The position numbers and the translations under genes are program-made. A DNA stretch of 64,000 nucleotides. It comes from an uncultured Clostridia bacterium. GTDB taxonomy: Bacteria > Bacillota > Clostridia > Oscillospirales > Acutalibacteraceae. The stretch spans positions 62,001 through 126,000 of the forward strand of contig CAMNST010000007.1 in assembly GCA_946555465.1 (NCBI GenBank), in the 5' to 3' direction. Positions 34,101-41,579 of this stretch are shown here, piece by piece; position 1 is the stretch's first letter, and every line of letters begins with the position of its first letter. Below the pieces are notes generated by a model that worked only from the letters and a program-made list of their open reading frames with translations, did no database searches and had not been told where the DNA came from.

Positions 34101-34535
34101 AAGGATAAAGTGATTATTCTTCCGCATCCGCTCATTATTAATGAACTGAAAAATCTTCCTGACTCGGTATCAAATACAATTATTACCGATGCAAAATATG
34201 ATGATATTCTCAAGCAGGCAAGAATTCTTATTACCGATTATTCCTCCATTGCTTATGATGCTTTTTACAGAGGCTCAAGAGTCATTTTCTACTGGGAGGA
34301 AAAAGATGACTGTATGGCGCATTATGGCCCTACAACAAAACTTATGCTCAATGAAAATAATGTTTACGGCGATTATTTTTATAGCGAAGCGGGGCTTTCG
34401 GATGCTATTGAATATAACTATAACAATCCGCAGAGTGAAAAATATAAAGAGAGATATGCACAGATTGTAACATATCATGATGGCTGCAATACGCAGCGCC
34501 TTATAGATTTTCTTAAAGACGATAATATAATTTAA
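31191..34535 (+). CDS. Double-domain CDP-glycerol glycerophosphotransferase (TagF-like)
   Basis: A 1114 aa enzyme with two Glyphos_transf domains. The first (about 40-370) has LNTWHGTPLKTLG, YMPTWRGTGR and VTDYSSVFFDFAV; the second (about 740-1110) has VFLQHGVMYMVS, IMPTWRPWEI, LPHPLIINEL and ITDYSSIAYDAF. Between them lies a region of about 350 residues with no clear match. Two active-site sets in one chain suggest a polymerase that could add glycerol phosphate, or two different groups alternately. GTG start. It lies 31 bases after the single-domain relative, so the pair probably primes and extends one polymer. Confidence 0.85.
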   Translation: MIKDVLGKFNKVKTEVKMNYLNYSKLPVDEKLVLLEGGQGTNINGNMFSMLKELNTNPRWKDYKTVFVVTDNTLEKAESRMKFYGFDRVILSVRGNDDYCRYLATAKYLMTDNSFPPFFSKRKEQVFLNTWHGTPLKTLGKSDKSNLASLANIQKNYLMSDYALFPNEFTRKVFMEDYDLKHIFKGNSLIANYPRNYIFYDKNQSDEMKKKLGYGGKTVFAYMPTWRGTGRTADTANQLESTMHILKEFDEKLDDDTVLLVNLHFLLAKDIDCSAFKHIDYFSSDYDTYEILNACDGLVTDYSSVFFDFAVTGKKIILFAYDKEDYLGSRGIYMPFDTLPFPIVQTVDEVIGEFKTPAEVDEKFIAEYCSNGSIDSCEKLFDMMVSGKSEFYNLEKHGCENKKLCLIFAGLMHERLFEDIKTYTKQNNEYNYVIVYRKNLNKAKKEFILSLNSNVSTLGTITAFQLNYKELISVMLKRIFKKTRDNKTLDAFYEREKDRLFYSIKPDKIVDFSCGNQNISGMLARMTGTKEYVKRNYLGDIRRNDAIVACVEKYEEKKGFKAVDINGCEISDENSVTDYKNRPLLKNIAPLYLTSQNRIKNKFKLVCLSSFVMQSHIETKLSETYVTVGDRVYKPHFIANKNKLSKKHRGIYYFSVPVEDVIDMPATNNVCLVYKDENGEEFECSVIYTSMTLGRFLGLRGPFCTEKNTNTVAIFRQSKKNLLTVYVRSKNVSDALSKRIMQIFAFALALLWHSEKAKKLVLLYEKNSSKYEESASALFEKLLDSGYKYSYFIVTKEHINEIPEKYRKNVLIKHSFKHYLYFFKSRTFIGTETLVHAIDLKTFNKLALMKVADKNKNYVFLQHGVMYMVSLDSEARTMFKRKELVGKYRVVVSSQAEADHFVELGNHFPEDLYITGLPKFDKNTLNDDADKIIIMPTWRPWEINTARDDFLETSYFKMIMKIFDSVPENLKDKVIILPHPLIINELKNLPDSVSNTIITDAKYDDILKQARILITDYSSIAYDAFYRGSRVIFYWEEKDDCMAHYGPTTKLMLNENNVYGDYFYSEAGLSDAIEYNYNNPQSEKYKERYAQIVTYHDGCNTQRLIDFLKDDNII

Positions 34536-34554
34536 ACGAAATCAGGTTTATACA

Positions 34555-35742
34555 ATGGATTACATTTTTTCAAACAAAATCTCATCGCTCCAGCCAAGTG
34601 CGATAAGAGAAATATTAAAGGCTACATCAGATCCGGCTGTAATTCCGCTGGCAGCAGGCAATCCCGCTCCCGAGGCTTTTCCTGTTGAAGAGGTGCAGCA
34701 ACTTGCAAAAGAGATTCTTGCCGAAAAACCGATTGATGCTTTGCAGTACGGCGTTTCGGAAGGTTATCAGCCGCTGCGTGAAACGGTTTCCGGCTGGCTT
34801 AAAAACCACGAAAATATCGGCAAAGATTTTGATACAACGCTTATTGTTTCGGGTGCAACTCAGGTTATGGACCTTGTGACAAAGGTGCTTTGCAACGAGG
34901 GTGATACCGTAATTTGTGAAGAACCGTCTTTTATCGGTTCGCTGAACTGTTTCAGATCATATGGCTGCAAACTCAAAGGCGTTCCTGTTGAGGCAGACGG
35001 TATGGATGTAAACGCTCTTGAAGAAGTTCTTAAAACAAGCGAAAATGTAAAATTTATATATACGATTCCGAATTTTCAGAATCCGTCAGGTGCAACAATG
35101 TCTCTTGAAAAGAGAGAAAAACTGTATTCTCTTGCAAAAGAATACGGTGTTATGATTCTTGAGGATAACCCTTATGGTGATCTGAGAGTATCGGGAACAC
35201 CGCTGCCAACAATAAAGTCGATGGATGATGACGGCATAGTTATTTATGCGGGATCGTTTTCTAAAATTCTTGCGCCGGGTCTTCGTGTTGCATACTGCGT
35301 TGCACCGCAGCGCATTGCTGCCAAAATGACAGTCGGCAAGCAGGCATCGGATACCCACACTGCCTGCCTGAATCAGATGATTGTTGACGGCTGGTTCAAG
35401 AATTACGATATTGATGCTCATTTGAACAAAATCCGCAAAGTGTATGAAAGAAAACTGAATCTTATGTGCGACTGTATCGACAGGGAACTTGGTGATTTTG
35501 TTGAATATGTAAGACCTGAAGGCGGTCTTTTTATCTGGTGCAGACTGCCCGATTCTGTTAATATGCCTGAGTTTGTAAAAAAAGCGGTCGACAGAAAAGT
35601 TGCCGTTGTTCCGGGCAGTGCATTCCTTATTGATGATACAGATGAAACCCAGTATATCCGTCTTAATTTTTCAACCCCGTCTGATGAGGGAATTATTAAC
35701 GGCGTAAAAATACTTGGTGAAGTTGCCAAAGAATACAAATAA
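34555..35742 (+). CDS. PLP-dependent aminotransferase, class I/II (LysN/2-aminoadipate type)
   Basis: A 395 aa fold-type I aminotransferase. The opening FSNKISSLQPSAIREIL and AAGNPAPEAFP match the group related to 2-aminoadipate aminotransferase and to the MocR enzyme domain. The PLP lysine is in YAGSFSKILAPGLRV (about residue 234), and YTIPNFQNPSG binds the cofactor. Substrate is uncertain; aromatic or branched amino acids are alternatives. It is placed 19 bases after the glycerophosphotransferase gene and 23 before trpS, so it is in the operon, though a direct part in cell-wall synthesis is not shown. Confidence 0.85.
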   Translation: MDYIFSNKISSLQPSAIREILKATSDPAVIPLAAGNPAPEAFPVEEVQQLAKEILAEKPIDALQYGVSEGYQPLRETVSGWLKNHENIGKDFDTTLIVSGATQVMDLVTKVLCNEGDTVICEEPSFIGSLNCFRSYGCKLKGVPVEADGMDVNALEEVLKTSENVKFIYTIPNFQNPSGATMSLEKREKLYSLAKEYGVMILEDNPYGDLRVSGTPLPTIKSMDDDGIVIYAGSFSKILAPGLRVAYCVAPQRIAAKMTVGKQASDTHTACLNQMIVDGWFKNYDIDAHLNKIRKVYERKLNLMCDCIDRELGDFVEYVRPEGGLFIWCRLPDSVNMPEFVKKAVDRKVAVVPGSAFLIDDTDETQYIRLNFSTPSDEGIINGVKILGEVAKEYK

Positions 35743-35765
35743 TTTATATCGGAGATAATCATATT

Positions 35766-36779
35766 ATGTCAGAAGAAATCAAAAAAGAACGTAAAAAAAG
35801 AAGCCTTTCGCTTATTCAGCCAACATCCATTCCCACTCTCGGAAACTATCTTGGTGCAATGAAAGGCTGGCCTGAATTTCAGGAGGATTATGATACTGTT
35901 TTCGGCATTGCGGATTTGCATTCCATCACAGTAAGGCAGGACCCGCAGAAACTCAGACTGCAGACAACGCAGTTATATGCACTTTTAATGGCAGTCGGTC
36001 TTGACCCTGAAAAAAGCATTCTGTTTGTTCAGTCCCATGTGCCGCAGCACTCACAACTCGGCTGGATACTCAACTGCTACACTATGTTCGGCGAACTGAA
36101 CAGAATGACCCAGTTTAAAGATAAATCGGCTCAGCATGCAGATAATGTCAATTCAGGTCTGTTTACTTATCCTTGCCTTATGGCTGCCGATATTCTTCTT
36201 TATCAGGCAGATGTTGTTCCGGTCGGTGCAGACCAGAAGCAGCATCTTGAAATTGCCCGTGATATTGCAGAAAGATTTAACGGTGTTTACGGCAATGTGT
36301 TTACCGTTCCCGAACCGTATTTTCCAAAGGCAGGCGCAAGGGTAATGAGCCTTGCCGACCCGACAAGAAAAATGAGCAAGTCTGACCCCAATCAGAAAGG
36401 CACAGTTTATCTTACGGATGAGCCAAGCGTAATTATGAAAAAATTCAAGAGCGCCGTAACAGACAGTGAAATGAGCGTTCATTATGCCGAGGGCAAAGAC
36501 GGCATCAATAACCTTATGACCATTTATTCTGCCGTAACAGGCAAAAGTTTTGAAACAATCGAATCTGAATTTTCGGGCAAAGGTTATGGCGATTTCAAAA
36601 CTGCTGTAGGCGAGGCTGTTGTTGCCGAACTTGAGCCTGTTCAGAAAAAATATAACGAACTTATGGCTGATAAAGCATATCTCAAAGAAAAGTGGACTCA
36701 GGGTGCAGAGATTGCTCAGCGTGTATCTCAGAGAACGCTTGATAAGGCAATGAAAAAAATAGGCTTTTTAGCAAAATAA
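35766..36779 (+). CDS. trpS: Tryptophanyl-tRNA synthetase
   Basis: Class I aminoacyl-tRNA synthetase charging tRNA-Trp, 337 aa, normal length. The HIGH-equivalent is TLGNYLGAM near residues 24-32, and the second signature is intact as KMSKSDPN (about 201-208); the ADQKQHLEIARDIAERFN block is typical. It is the last gene of the glyA operon and is followed four bases later by a terminator. No T-box leader is present, because only 23 bases separate it from the upstream gene. Confidence 0.95.
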   Translation: MSEEIKKERKKRSLSLIQPTSIPTLGNYLGAMKGWPEFQEDYDTVFGIADLHSITVRQDPQKLRLQTTQLYALLMAVGLDPEKSILFVQSHVPQHSQLGWILNCYTMFGELNRMTQFKDKSAQHADNVNSGLFTYPCLMAADILLYQADVVPVGADQKQHLEIARDIAERFNGVYGNVFTVPEPYFPKAGARVMSLADPTRKMSKSDPNQKGTVYLTDEPSVIMKKFKSAVTDSEMSVHYAEGKDGINNLMTIYSAVTGKSFETIESEFSGKGYGDFKTAVGEAVVAELEPVQKKYNELMADKAYLKEKWTQGAEIAQRVSQRTLDKAMKKIGFLAK

Positions 36780-36782
36780 TAA

Positions 36783-36818
36783 AAAAGGAATGGTATGTTT
36801 TTACCATTCCTTTTCTTT
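36783..36818 (+). terminator. Terminator after trpS
   Basis: A 13 bp stem (36783-36795 with 36802-36814) flanked by A-run and T-rich tail; likely used from both directions, as the duplicated small gene converges on it. Confidence 0.88.
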
Positions 36819-36852
36819 TGTCAGACGCTGAATAAGCGGCTAACTGTTGGCA

Positions 36853-37137
36853 TTACTGTTTGTTTTGTTTGAGCATATTCTGCATATGTAGATAGCATTT
36901 ATCTGAAAATGCGGTCAGTTCTTCCGTGTAATCCAGCGCGTCACCGATTGCCATACAGAGCAGGTCGTAGTTTTTGTTGTTATATGCCTCCAGTTCAACA
37001 CAGCACCCCTGCAGAACATTCAGCAGTTCTATTTTGTTGGATAGTATCCCCAGCCTGTCATTCAGTTGATTGTGCAGTCTGAAGAATTCGTGCAAATCTT
37101 TGCCCTCAATGTCATACGAATACGTTTTTTCAGTCAT
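36853..37137 (-). CDS. Small helical protein of a duplicated RNA-ORF unit, copy 2
   Basis: A 94 aa paralogue of the protein at 27336-27611, with Lys/Arg, Met/Leu, Glu/Gly and His/Asn changes and a different tail (LKQNKQ instead of LGK). Cysteines, the LQGCCVEL stretch and the ALDYTEELTAFSDKCYLHMQ segment are kept. The ribosome site AAGGGGG and the sequence from it into the first codons are identical in both copies. The function is unknown; regulation by the structured RNA before it is inferred. It is divergent to the SCP2/aminotransferase/transketolase operon that starts at 37549. Confidence 0.75.
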   Translation of the reverse strand: MTEKTYSYDIEGKDLHEFFRLHNQLNDRLGILSNKIELLNVLQGCCVELEAYNNKNYDLLCMAIGDALDYTEELTAFSDKCYLHMQNMLKQNKQ

Positions 37138-37157
37138 TTTTATGACCCCCTTAAAAT

Positions 37158-37184
37158 AAAAAATGCGCAGCCGAAGCCACGCAT
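37158..37184 (-). terminator. UUCG-capped terminator before the small ORF, copy 2
   Basis: Minus-strand 9 bp stem (37184-37176 with 37171-37163) with C(UUCG)G loop and six T. One C-G pair of copy 1 is a U-G here, so pairing is kept. Confidence 0.85.
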
Positions 37185-37318
37185 AAAAAACGCATGCTCC
37201 AACTGTCGCCAAACAAATTTTACACATATCACCAAAAAATAGTATGTGAAAATAAGCATGCGTTTTTATATAATTAAAACACACACTAAATTTTAGTGAA
37301 TTATAAAATTTGCTTGGC
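37158..37318 (-). ncRNA. Structured leader or small RNA with long hairpin, copy 2
   Basis: Predicted RNA of about 161 nt. Inverted repeats at 37206-37248 and 37282-37320 form the long stem. Its upper part pairs nine bases (UAGUGUGUG with CACAUACUA on the RNA) where copy 1 pairs AGUAAGU with ACUUACU, so both strands changed together. Loop bases 37254-37267 match 37186-37199 with 13 Watson-Crick pairs and one G-U, better than copy 1. The alternative pairing 37191-37196 with 37178-37183 is also kept, with one A-U where copy 1 has G-C. This is the main evidence that the structure is selected. Confidence 0.7.
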
Positions 37319-37325
37319 AAAAGTT

Positions 37326-37355
37326 ATTATATCACATTTAAAATATTTTAGTCAA
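37326..37355 (-). promoter_or_regulatory. Promoter of the RNA-ORF unit, copy 2
   Basis: Minus strand TTGACT (37355-37350), 18 bp, TATAAT (37331-37326) preceded by TGTGA, identical in boxes and spacing to copy 1 although the spacer sequence differs. Confidence 0.85.
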
Positions 37356-37469
37356 TTAAAAAGGCGAAATTTGTTTTTGTTATTTATTAAATTGTCTAAA
37401 AAAGTTCTTTCTGCTTTTTCTGTTTTATATACTTTAACCAATTTGTAAAGTTTTATTTTGCCGGTTTTG

Positions 37470-37498
37470 TTGCTATAGTTTCTGAGTTGTGCTATAAT
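37470..37498 (+). promoter_or_regulatory. Promoter of the SCP2/aminotransferase/transketolase operon
   Basis: TTGCTA (37470-37475), 17 bp, perfect TATAAT (37493-37498). A short direct repeat ATTATAGTCA-ATTATAGTA lies just downstream before AAAGGAGG. Confidence 0.6.
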
Positions 37499-37548
37499 CA
37501 AAATGTATTATAGTCAATTATAGTATTTAATATAAAGGAGGAATTATT

Positions 37549-38313
37549 TTGAAAGAGGCTAAGGCTATGGCTTTTGTTAATATGTACGGCGTTCTTGCAA
37601 CTCTTGAAAACCTTTGCGAGATGGACGATGAGGCAAAAGCAATATGCGCAGGTATAAAAAAACCTGTTTCTTTGTGTTTTGATGTAAGCGGCGGCCCATG
37701 CTGTACTTTTCATTTTTCAAAAAAAGGCTGCTCTATGTCTGAGGGCAGTTACGGCTGCACCTGTAAAATGAATTTTGCAAGCCCTGAAAAATTCAACGCA
37801 CTTATTGATGAAAGCAAACCGGGTATCCCCGTTAAAGGTGTTGCACAGGTGCTTTCATTTTTGCTTGGTCCTTTTACCAAACTTACAGACAGACTCACAA
37901 AACTCTTGATGCCGAGTGAAGAAGATTTAAAGAACAGGGCATTCTTTGAAGAGTCAACCGTTCTTACTTTTTACACAATCGCAGGTGCGCTGTCTGCTCT
38001 TGCAAACAGTGATTCAATTTCTCAGCAGTCTGCTCTTTACACCGTTGACGGTGATGTTCAGATGGGTATAAAAGATACTTGTTATGCAACACTGCGTGTA
38101 CGCGGACATAAATTTGAAACAATTAAGGAAAAACCGGATACTCCTCGTGCAATTATGGAATTTAATTCTATCGACCTCGCTTACGGTTTGTTTACCGGCA
38201 CTGCTTCAACCATGGCAGAACTCTGTGCAGGCAACATTTATATGGCAGGTATGATTTCAATGGTAGATAATATTAACCGTATTCTCGACAGAGTTGCAGT
38301 TTATCTCGGATAG
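37549..38313 (+). CDS. SCP2-like (sterol-carrier-fold) protein A
   Basis: A 254 aa protein I place, by pattern only, with SCP2-like lipid-binding folds. It seems to have two halves: about 35-125, with strands PVSLCFDVSGG and KMNFASPEKFNALI, and about 165-250, ending in MEFNSIDLAYGLFTGTASTMAELCAGNIYMAG, where a helix-turn-strand closes the pocket. Seven cysteines are in the first half. TTG start, chosen because AAAGGAGG is seven bases upstream; the ATG six codons later has no site. It resembles the product of 41580-42377 in layout, and both flank an aminotransferase and a transketolase. Confidence 0.55.
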   Translation: MKEAKAMAFVNMYGVLATLENLCEMDDEAKAICAGIKKPVSLCFDVSGGPCCTFHFSKKGCSMSEGSYGCTCKMNFASPEKFNALIDESKPGIPVKGVAQVLSFLLGPFTKLTDRLTKLLMPSEEDLKNRAFFEESTVLTFYTIAGALSALANSDSISQQSALYTVDGDVQMGIKDTCYATLRVRGHKFETIKEKPDTPRAIMEFNSIDLAYGLFTGTASTMAELCAGNIYMAGMISMVDNINRILDRVAVYLG

Positions 38314-38325
38314 GAGGAAAGTCAA

Positions 38326-39597
38326 ATGAGTAAATATCCCGAATATAAACATGAAAAAAGTGCCGAGTGGTTTTCACGTGCGCTTGATGCAATTCCATCA
38401 GGTGTATACGGTCATCTCGGTCCGTCAGAGGGTCTTTTCCTTCCTATAACAAAATGGCCATTAATGTCGCAGAAAGCCAAGGGTACATATTTCTGGGATG
38501 TTGACGGCAATAAATATCTTGACCTTATGTGTGCATATGGTCCTAATGTTCTCGGTTACTGTGACGATGATGTTGACGCTGCCGCTATGGAACAACTTAA
38601 AGTCGGCAACTGCACAACTTCTCCGTCATATAAAATGGTAGAATGCGCCGAACTTCTTAAAGACACGGTTGCTATGGCAGACTGGGCTTTCTTTATGAAA
38701 AACGGTTCTGACGCAACAACTTTCAGCGTAATGTGTGCCCGCGCACATACCGGAAAGAAAAAGATGATGTTCTTCAAAGGATATTATCACGGCGATTTTC
38801 AGTGGGCACAGAAAGTTGACTATCCGGGCATTCTTCCCGAAGATGTATGCAACAATATTGTTGTTCCGTGGTTTGATATGGATGCTATGCAGGAGGCTTA
38901 TGATGCATGCGGCGGCGATGTTGCCGGTCTTATTGCCCAGCCTTACGACCACGGTAATTTTAAAGATAACGAATGCGCAACAAAAGAACAGTGGGCAAAG
39001 GTTCGCAAATTCTGCGACGACCACGGTATGGTTCTTATCATTGATGATGTTCGCACAGGTTTCAGACTTGATATTCAGGGTTCAGACCATTATTACGGAT
39101 TCAAGGCAGATCTTATCTGTTTCTGCAAGGCTCTTGCAAACGGCTATAATATGTCGGCAGTTTGCGGTCAGGAACATATGAAAGCAACTGCTTCATCTGT
39201 TGTTTACACAGGTTCTTACTGGATGAGCGCAGAGCCGTTTGCCGCTTGTCTTGCCTGCATACCAAAAATGAAAAAACTTGATATTCCCACAATGTTCAGA
39301 GCCAAGGGTCTTGAACTTACAAACGGCTTCAAGGCAGCAGCAAAAGAACATGGATTTGACCTTGTTGTTTCGGGTGAACCGGCGTTGTTTTATCTCAGAA
39401 TAGCAAATGATGACAGCCTCATGCTTCATCAGGAATGGATTGCAGAGTGCGTTTCAAGAGGCCTTTTCCTTGCCTCTCACCACAACCATTTCATAAATGC
39501 TGCCATTACGGATGAAGATATTAAACTTGCAGTTGATATTGCAGAAGATGCTTTCGGTGTTGTTGCAGCAAGACATCCCGAAATCGGTTTAAAATAA
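38326..39597 (+). CDS. Class III PLP aminotransferase (GSA-aminomutase-like)
   Basis: A 423 aa fold-type I PLP enzyme related to glutamate-1-semialdehyde aminomutases and other class III aminotransferases. Marks: GTYFWDVDGNKYLDLMCAYG near 50-70, FMKNGSDATTFSVMCARAHTG (about 124-144), IIDDVRTGFR (about 239-248), and the PLP lysine in LICFCKALANGYN (about 269). There are no hem genes nearby, so a role in haem synthesis is unlikely. Its partners in the operon are a split transketolase and SCP2-like proteins, which suggests amination of a ketose or an aldehyde. Start after GGAGG. Confidence 0.85.
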   Translation: MSKYPEYKHEKSAEWFSRALDAIPSGVYGHLGPSEGLFLPITKWPLMSQKAKGTYFWDVDGNKYLDLMCAYGPNVLGYCDDDVDAAAMEQLKVGNCTTSPSYKMVECAELLKDTVAMADWAFFMKNGSDATTFSVMCARAHTGKKKMMFFKGYYHGDFQWAQKVDYPGILPEDVCNNIVVPWFDMDAMQEAYDACGGDVAGLIAQPYDHGNFKDNECATKEQWAKVRKFCDDHGMVLIIDDVRTGFRLDIQGSDHYYGFKADLICFCKALANGYNMSAVCGQEHMKATASSVVYTGSYWMSAEPFAACLACIPKMKKLDIPTMFRAKGLELTNGFKAAAKEHGFDLVVSGEPALFYLRIANDDSLMLHQEWIAECVSRGLFLASHHNHFINAAITDEDIKLAVDIAEDAFGVVAARHPEIGLK

Positions 39598-39623
39598 TAT
39601 AAATATTTTAGGAGGGTATTAAT

Positions 39624-40517
39624 ATGCCGACTGACTTCAAGCCATTTGATAAAGCAGAATGGCTCCGTCTTGAAAAAAAGGCGGATGAACTTAGAAGACT
39701 CACCATTCAGACAGCAGTCTGGGGAGGATCAGGCCATATCGGCGGTGCAATGAGCGCAATGGACGCTATGACAATTCTGTATCACCGCTTTATGAAACTT
39801 GATGTAAACAATCCCGAACTTCCCGACAGAGACCGTTTCATTCTTTCAAAGGGTCATGCTGCCGTTGGCTATGCACCGGTAATCTGTGATTACGGTTTTA
39901 TGCCGATTGATGAACTTAAAATTTTTAACCTTACAGGTGCTAAAATCGGTATGCATCTTGACTGTAATAAGGTTAAGGGTATTGACTGTTCAACAGGTTC
40001 TCTCGGTCATGGTATTTCTCTTGCGGTAGGTTTTGCGCTTGCCGGCAGGGTAAACGGTATTGACTATATGAACTATGTTATTACAGGCGACGGCGAACTC
40101 AACGAGGGTTCAAACTGGGAGGCAGCAATGAGTGCTGCTCAGTTTAAACTTTCAAACGTTGTTGTTTTAGCAGATGTCAACAAATGTATGATTGACGGCA
40201 GAGTTGATGATGAAATGAAAGTTGAACCTGTTGACAAGAAGTTTGAAGCATTCGGCTTTAACGTAATCCGTGTTGACGGTCATAATATGAAAGAACTCAA
40301 TGATGCCATTGAGGCTGCAATTAAAAATCATCAGGACGGCGGCGATAAGCCTACTGCCATTGTTATGGACACTTTCAAGGGCGAGGGTGTTGACTTTATG
40401 AGAGATAACTATCTGTGGCATTACGGTTCTCTTGATGAAGAAATGGTTAAGACTGCATATGCAAGCCTTGATAAATACTACGCAGAACGCTGCGCACGCG
40501 CAGAAAAGGAGGCATAA
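39624..40517 (+). CDS. Transketolase, N-terminal (TPP-binding) subunit
   Basis: A 297 aa half-transketolase that binds thiamine diphosphate and Mg. It shows GSGHIGGAMSAMDAM near 33-47, FILSKGHAAVGYAP, GSLGHGISLAVGFAL and the TPP motif GDGELNEGSNWEAA (about 154-167). Split transketolases are common in Clostridia and archaea and transfer two-carbon ketol units between sugars. The partner subunit follows after three bases. It may be the pentose-phosphate enzyme of the cell or, because of its neighbours, a dedicated enzyme for another acceptor; sequence does not decide. Confidence 0.92.
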   Translation: MPTDFKPFDKAEWLRLEKKADELRRLTIQTAVWGGSGHIGGAMSAMDAMTILYHRFMKLDVNNPELPDRDRFILSKGHAAVGYAPVICDYGFMPIDELKIFNLTGAKIGMHLDCNKVKGIDCSTGSLGHGISLAVGFALAGRVNGIDYMNYVITGDGELNEGSNWEAAMSAAQFKLSNVVVLADVNKCMIDGRVDDEMKVEPVDKKFEAFGFNVIRVDGHNMKELNDAIEAAIKNHQDGGDKPTAIVMDTFKGEGVDFMRDNYLWHYGSLDEEMVKTAYASLDKYYAERCARAEKEA

Positions 40518-40520
40518 GAA

Positions 40521-41531
40521 ATGGCTGGAATGACATATACAATGACCGACACCACTAAGTTATCAACTGCTGAGTGTTACGGTATTGCTCTTTGTGAACT
40601 CGGTGAAGAGCATAAGGATGTTGTGGCTCTTACTGCCGACCTTGCAAAATCAACAAAAATCGGTATGTTCGGCGAACATTTCCCGGAAAGATTTTTTAAT
40701 GTTGGTATTGCCGAACAGAATCTTTTCGGCGTTGCAGCAGGTATGGCTAAAAACGGCCTTGTGCCTTTTGCCTCAACTTTTGCTATTTTTACGGCAGCAC
40801 GTTCTCTTGACCAGATTCATACGGATATCTGTTATCAGAATGTTCCTGTAAAGATTATTGCTACCCATGCCGGAACTTCTTTTGGTCAGGCAGGCTCAAC
40901 TCACCATTCTCTTATTGATATGGCGTGTATGAGATCACTTCCGAATATGACAGTTATCTGCCCCTGTGACGGTGCCGAAACATATCACGCTGTAAAGGCG
41001 GCTTATGATATTGAAGGCCCTGTTTATATCAGAATAAACCGCGGTTTTGACCAGGTTATTTATCATAATGTTGACGACTGCAAATTTGACTATAAAAAAG
41101 CAACCGTTATGAACGAAGGTACTGATATTACAGTTATAGCCTGCGGTTCATGCGTATTTGAGGCAATGCAGGCTGCACGTATGGCAGAAGCAGACGCAGG
41201 TTTAAAAGTTCGTGTTCTTAATATGCACACAATCAAACCGCTTGATGAAGAGGCTGTTCTTGCCGCTGTAGGTGATACACGCCGTATCATTACTGCCGAA
41301 GACCATGAAGTTATGGGCGGTTTAGGTTCTGCTGTTGCCGAAGTTGTTGCAAAATCAGGCAAGGCGTGTGCATTCAGAATGCTCGGTCATCAGAATGCGT
41401 TTTCAACAATCGGCCTGCAGGAAGACCTGCTTTCAATGGCTAAAATTGATGCCAATGGTATACTTGAAACGATTCAAGAAGTTATGCACGCAGATTTTGA
41501 AGCAGATGATGCATGGGATGACGAGTTCTAA
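40521..41531 (+). CDS. Transketolase, C-terminal (pyrimidine-binding) subunit
   Basis: A 336 aa partner of the preceding subunit, with the Transket_pyr and C-terminal domains. The catalytic glutamate that activates TPP lies in FNVGIAEQNLFGVAAGM (about 72-88); FASTFAIFTAARSLDQI and THAGTSFGQAGSTHHS are typical. The C-terminal domain (about 200-320) has EDHEVMGGLGSAVAEV. Together the two genes make one complete transketolase. Start codon lies just after the first subunit with GGAG in its end, so production is coupled. Confidence 0.92.
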   Translation: MAGMTYTMTDTTKLSTAECYGIALCELGEEHKDVVALTADLAKSTKIGMFGEHFPERFFNVGIAEQNLFGVAAGMAKNGLVPFASTFAIFTAARSLDQIHTDICYQNVPVKIIATHAGTSFGQAGSTHHSLIDMACMRSLPNMTVICPCDGAETYHAVKAAYDIEGPVYIRINRGFDQVIYHNVDDCKFDYKKATVMNEGTDITVIACGSCVFEAMQAARMAEADAGLKVRVLNMHTIKPLDEEAVLAAVGDTRRIITAEDHEVMGGLGSAVAEVVAKSGKACAFRMLGHQNAFSTIGLQEDLLSMAKIDANGILETIQEVMHADFEADDAWDDEF

Positions 41532-41579
41532 AAAAACTGCGTTGTCTGTTTACATCATCTTGAAAGGAGTGTATTAATA

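Larger units (their letters stand above)
36853..37355 (-). repeat. Dispersed duplicate unit, copy 2 (promoter-RNA-ORF)
   Basis: Same orientation as copy 1, about 9.5 kb away. The remaining part of the 411-base gap (37356-37548) is AT-rich and holds only the promoter of the next operon. Confidence 0.8.

Noticed and set aside
35743-35765. T-box leader before trpS (and before leuS at 62264-62266)
   Set aside because: Only 23 and 3 bases separate these genes from their upstream neighbours; there is no room for a T-box.
36779-37548. CRISPR-like or tandem repeats in the longest non-coding gap
   Set aside because: The repeated segments are an inverted repeat of one RNA and a short ATTATAGTCA-type direct repeat; no regularly spaced repeats are present.
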